Positions 6,801-7,418 of a stretch of DNA of 7,418 nucleotides are shown here, piece after piece. Numbering within the stretch: the first letter of the stretch is position 1; the number at the start of each line of letters is the position of its first letter. The stretch comes from Candidatus Zixiibacteriota bacterium (lineage in GTDB: Bacteria > Zixibacteria > MSB-5A5 > GN15 > FEB-12). The position numbers and the translations under genes were made by a program. A model generated the notes under the pieces. That model searched no databases, was not told the origin of the DNA, and saw only the letters and a list, made by a program, of their open reading frames with translations. The stretch covers positions 1 through 7,418 of the forward strand of contig DAOWMZ010000074.1 in the NCBI GenBank assembly GCA_030642845.1. The letters are read 5' to 3'.

Positions 6801-7418
6801 TAGAATTTCGCCATATACGATCATCAGCAACCTTTTGTCCATCAATTAACATTCGATAATGATATGCTCCGCCAATTACAATCATTACATCCATATCCTG
6901 TGGCAGATCAAATGCCAAACGAATTTGAGTGGCACTATTATTTTCATTTTCAAATGAAGTAGAAAAATCAATATCTCCGGTTAGGTCTGAATCTACCCAT
7001 TGCCACTCAGCCCTGGCGCCATCCTTCCCCATCAAAACAGCCAGTGTATCCAAAGGCTCCAATTCCCCTGGCAACGGCCTCACTGCTGCGATTTGAGATT
7101 GATTATCAAAGGGACCTGATATCCATGCTCCTGGTGGTCGTCCAAACTCCGAAATCCAATCCTCCGGAAGCTCTTCCATTGCATACTCAGACCATGTTTC
7201 ATGAATTGCGATTCCACAAAAGTGCATTGGACCAGATTTAACTTTCATTAACTCTTCAGCCATGAAACGCATCAATTCGAGCCCACCACCGTACTCCAAA
7301 AATTCCGCAGCCAAATGTTCAAAAAGACAAAGATTAAATGGATTTGCCCTATCTATTTCAAATGCCTTTCGAAAAAGATCTAACTGAGGATCAAATCGAC
7401 TATCCATGTGATATGACA
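3886..7418 (-). CDS. TPR / DUF3857 / transglutaminase-like protein, N-terminus outside window
   Basis: At least 1,173 residues from an ATG at 7405-7407, but the frame is open to the window edge, that ATG has no Shine-Dalgarno site, and the protein begins inside what looks like a TPR helix without a signal peptide. The true start is therefore probably upstream. Layout counted from that ATG: TPR-like helices (1-60); a beta-rich, jelly-roll-like segment (about 105-240) with a repeated GxHEIxL-type pattern; a long TPR-like array (about 285-560), e.g. QHDKAIRIAQEAL and QYDKVIKVIDSL; a DUF3857-like beta domain (about 600-790); and a transglutaminase-like domain (about 800-930). The last has the family hallmark WGDCKDK with candidate catalytic Cys860, then His901 in GFNHLIVG and Asp916 in FVDPTD, so the triad is intact. 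A beta-rich tail (about 960-1150) follows, as in DUF3858-type C-termini. Such proteins are usually exported; substrate and reaction (protease, cross-linking or amidase) are unknown. Confidence 0.85.
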   Translation of the reverse strand, partial: SYHMDSRFDPQLDLFRKAFEIDRANPFNLCLFEHLAAEFLEYGGGLELMRFMAEELMKVKSGPMHFCGIAIHETWSEYAMEELPEDWISEFGRPPGAWISGPFDNQSQIAAVRPLPGELEPLDTLAVLMGKDGARAEWQWVDSDLTGDIDFSTSFENENNSATQIRLAFDLPQDMDVMIVIGGAYHYRMLIDGQKVADDRIWRNSIIHDCICVSLKTGEHEITLMMGWLEFTHSAFSLSVLDSDYHQIKGLKWNRSVMRSNDQPEQAVSTHPVFSAFNQYKDTNEPAPDERYWWTILQTYNGRMNEAVEELEAINENHGLSLLEQYGLYLALNANQEPSEAASCLLRIKEQVQVPLIEALWLDLSGESYETMIQNALELQSRYPDRATFDIFAMLSPLLIGDITGFFTAADEMSQKHPNFHSIHLIKAGTYQTLMDFESALNEMLEFLKKTGLKRRYYLTIPIYYSQAKQHDKAIRIAQEALQKLPGSDASMINFMNVCDEAGQYDKVIKVIDSLSQLQPSNLELNSWLHNLYTKSNQHTKAINELEKIHYWKPTAWLPYQFLDTLHNGYRYDTIFENKDVLDYWDEDPTEELLGGEGSYHLIDRRQLLVFESGVYLKDIHYAIVLLDQENVESWQQMNIGFTPDISYADILFARRLRKGQPPMAGEHQGKYIIFQDLRIGDAVEVHYRIWGGSTGDLWNHFWDDYQIGSNDYQRSWEYTILTNRNDLNYKYSESCTAPTIDEHCGFKRISWSGENAPAIDYSPKMMPPYKDVMGMIYVSTLSDWSVLAQWYHSISEAILDENPRTKQLVNEIIDGEEGELESLQKLYKWVVFEIPYQTLGFDYQTAIPYTPDEVLVNRWGDCKDKGHLLIEMLNELDIDAWPILVMTRYEGTSLPLPFFGFNHLIVGCVVEGDTIFVDPTDYPYPPGSSLSLQVCGQPMLQITSDGDGRFGRLPDPEPEKIAREYILEINQGVDNAYQFKMNRSMHNQKAGEYRSIYRNQSYIDIIRNKESYYADNWGVIVEIDTLFMDSLETVDSNYNDWFSGTMKLNVQSLGSTVIMSLPNMSIFSKGIIPDLFGYGERTHPVDLRNVCGKYKYIFRISIPDNFKEPQVHDKLELKDSLIQFIYSPNWDQDARLLELDYVLTIHDGMMPAIEYMTYVEKMIDVFESPVLLNKL

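Noticed and set aside
3886..7418. Frameshift or fusion artefact in the unusually long gene
   Set aside because: The reading frame is continuous, every segment has protein-like composition, and the TPR-DUF3857-transglutaminase order is a natural one.
1..7418. Defence, phage, toxin-antitoxin or integron-like system
   Set aside because: No integrase, nuclease, toxin, antitoxin or phage structural gene is recognisable; the genes look like ordinary chromosomal genes without a shared pathway.

Overview
The window carries five protein genes, two cut by the window edges, in AT-rich DNA of ordinary bacterial type: clear Shine-Dalgarno sites before two genes, short intergenic gaps and one good Rho-independent terminator. 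The mix (a membrane cytochrome b fused to an ethylbenzene-dehydrogenase-like haem domain, a DUF899 thioredoxin-like protein, a GYD protein and a very large TPR/transglutaminase protein) together with dispersed palindromic intergenic repeats would suit an uncultured environmental lineage of the FCB superphylum or near it (for example Zixibacteria-like). That placement is a low-confidence inference; no rRNA or marker gene is present.

Layout. 1-623 (+): 3' part of a DUF2461 (TIGR02453-type) gene. 624-726: convergent gap with repeat copy R1. 727-2238 (-): five-helix cytochrome b561-like protein with a periplasmic ethylbenzene-dehydrogenase-type haem domain and a CxxxCH motif. 2239-2458: divergent gap with repeat copy R2 and a possible promoter. 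2459-3043 (+): DUF899 protein with a CPYC motif. 3044-3170: convergent gap with repeat copy R3, a good hairpin. 3171-3524 (-): GYD-domain protein with a near-perfect ribosome binding site. 3525-3885: a 361-base non-coding stretch holding the GYD promoter region, several inverted repeats and the terminator of the next gene. 3886-7418 (-): TPR / beta-sandwich / TPR / DUF3857 / transglutaminase-like protein, missing its N-terminus.

The genes do not form an obvious operon or pathway. Neighbours are mostly convergent or divergent, and the one same-strand pair (large protein then GYD) is separated by a terminator. I see no toxin-antitoxin, phage, CRISPR or defence system. The most noteworthy signals are the three-copy repeat family, one copy in each of the first three intergenic gaps, the orphan cytochrome b/haem-c fusion with non-standard haem-motif spacing, and the structured DNA upstream of the GYD gene.
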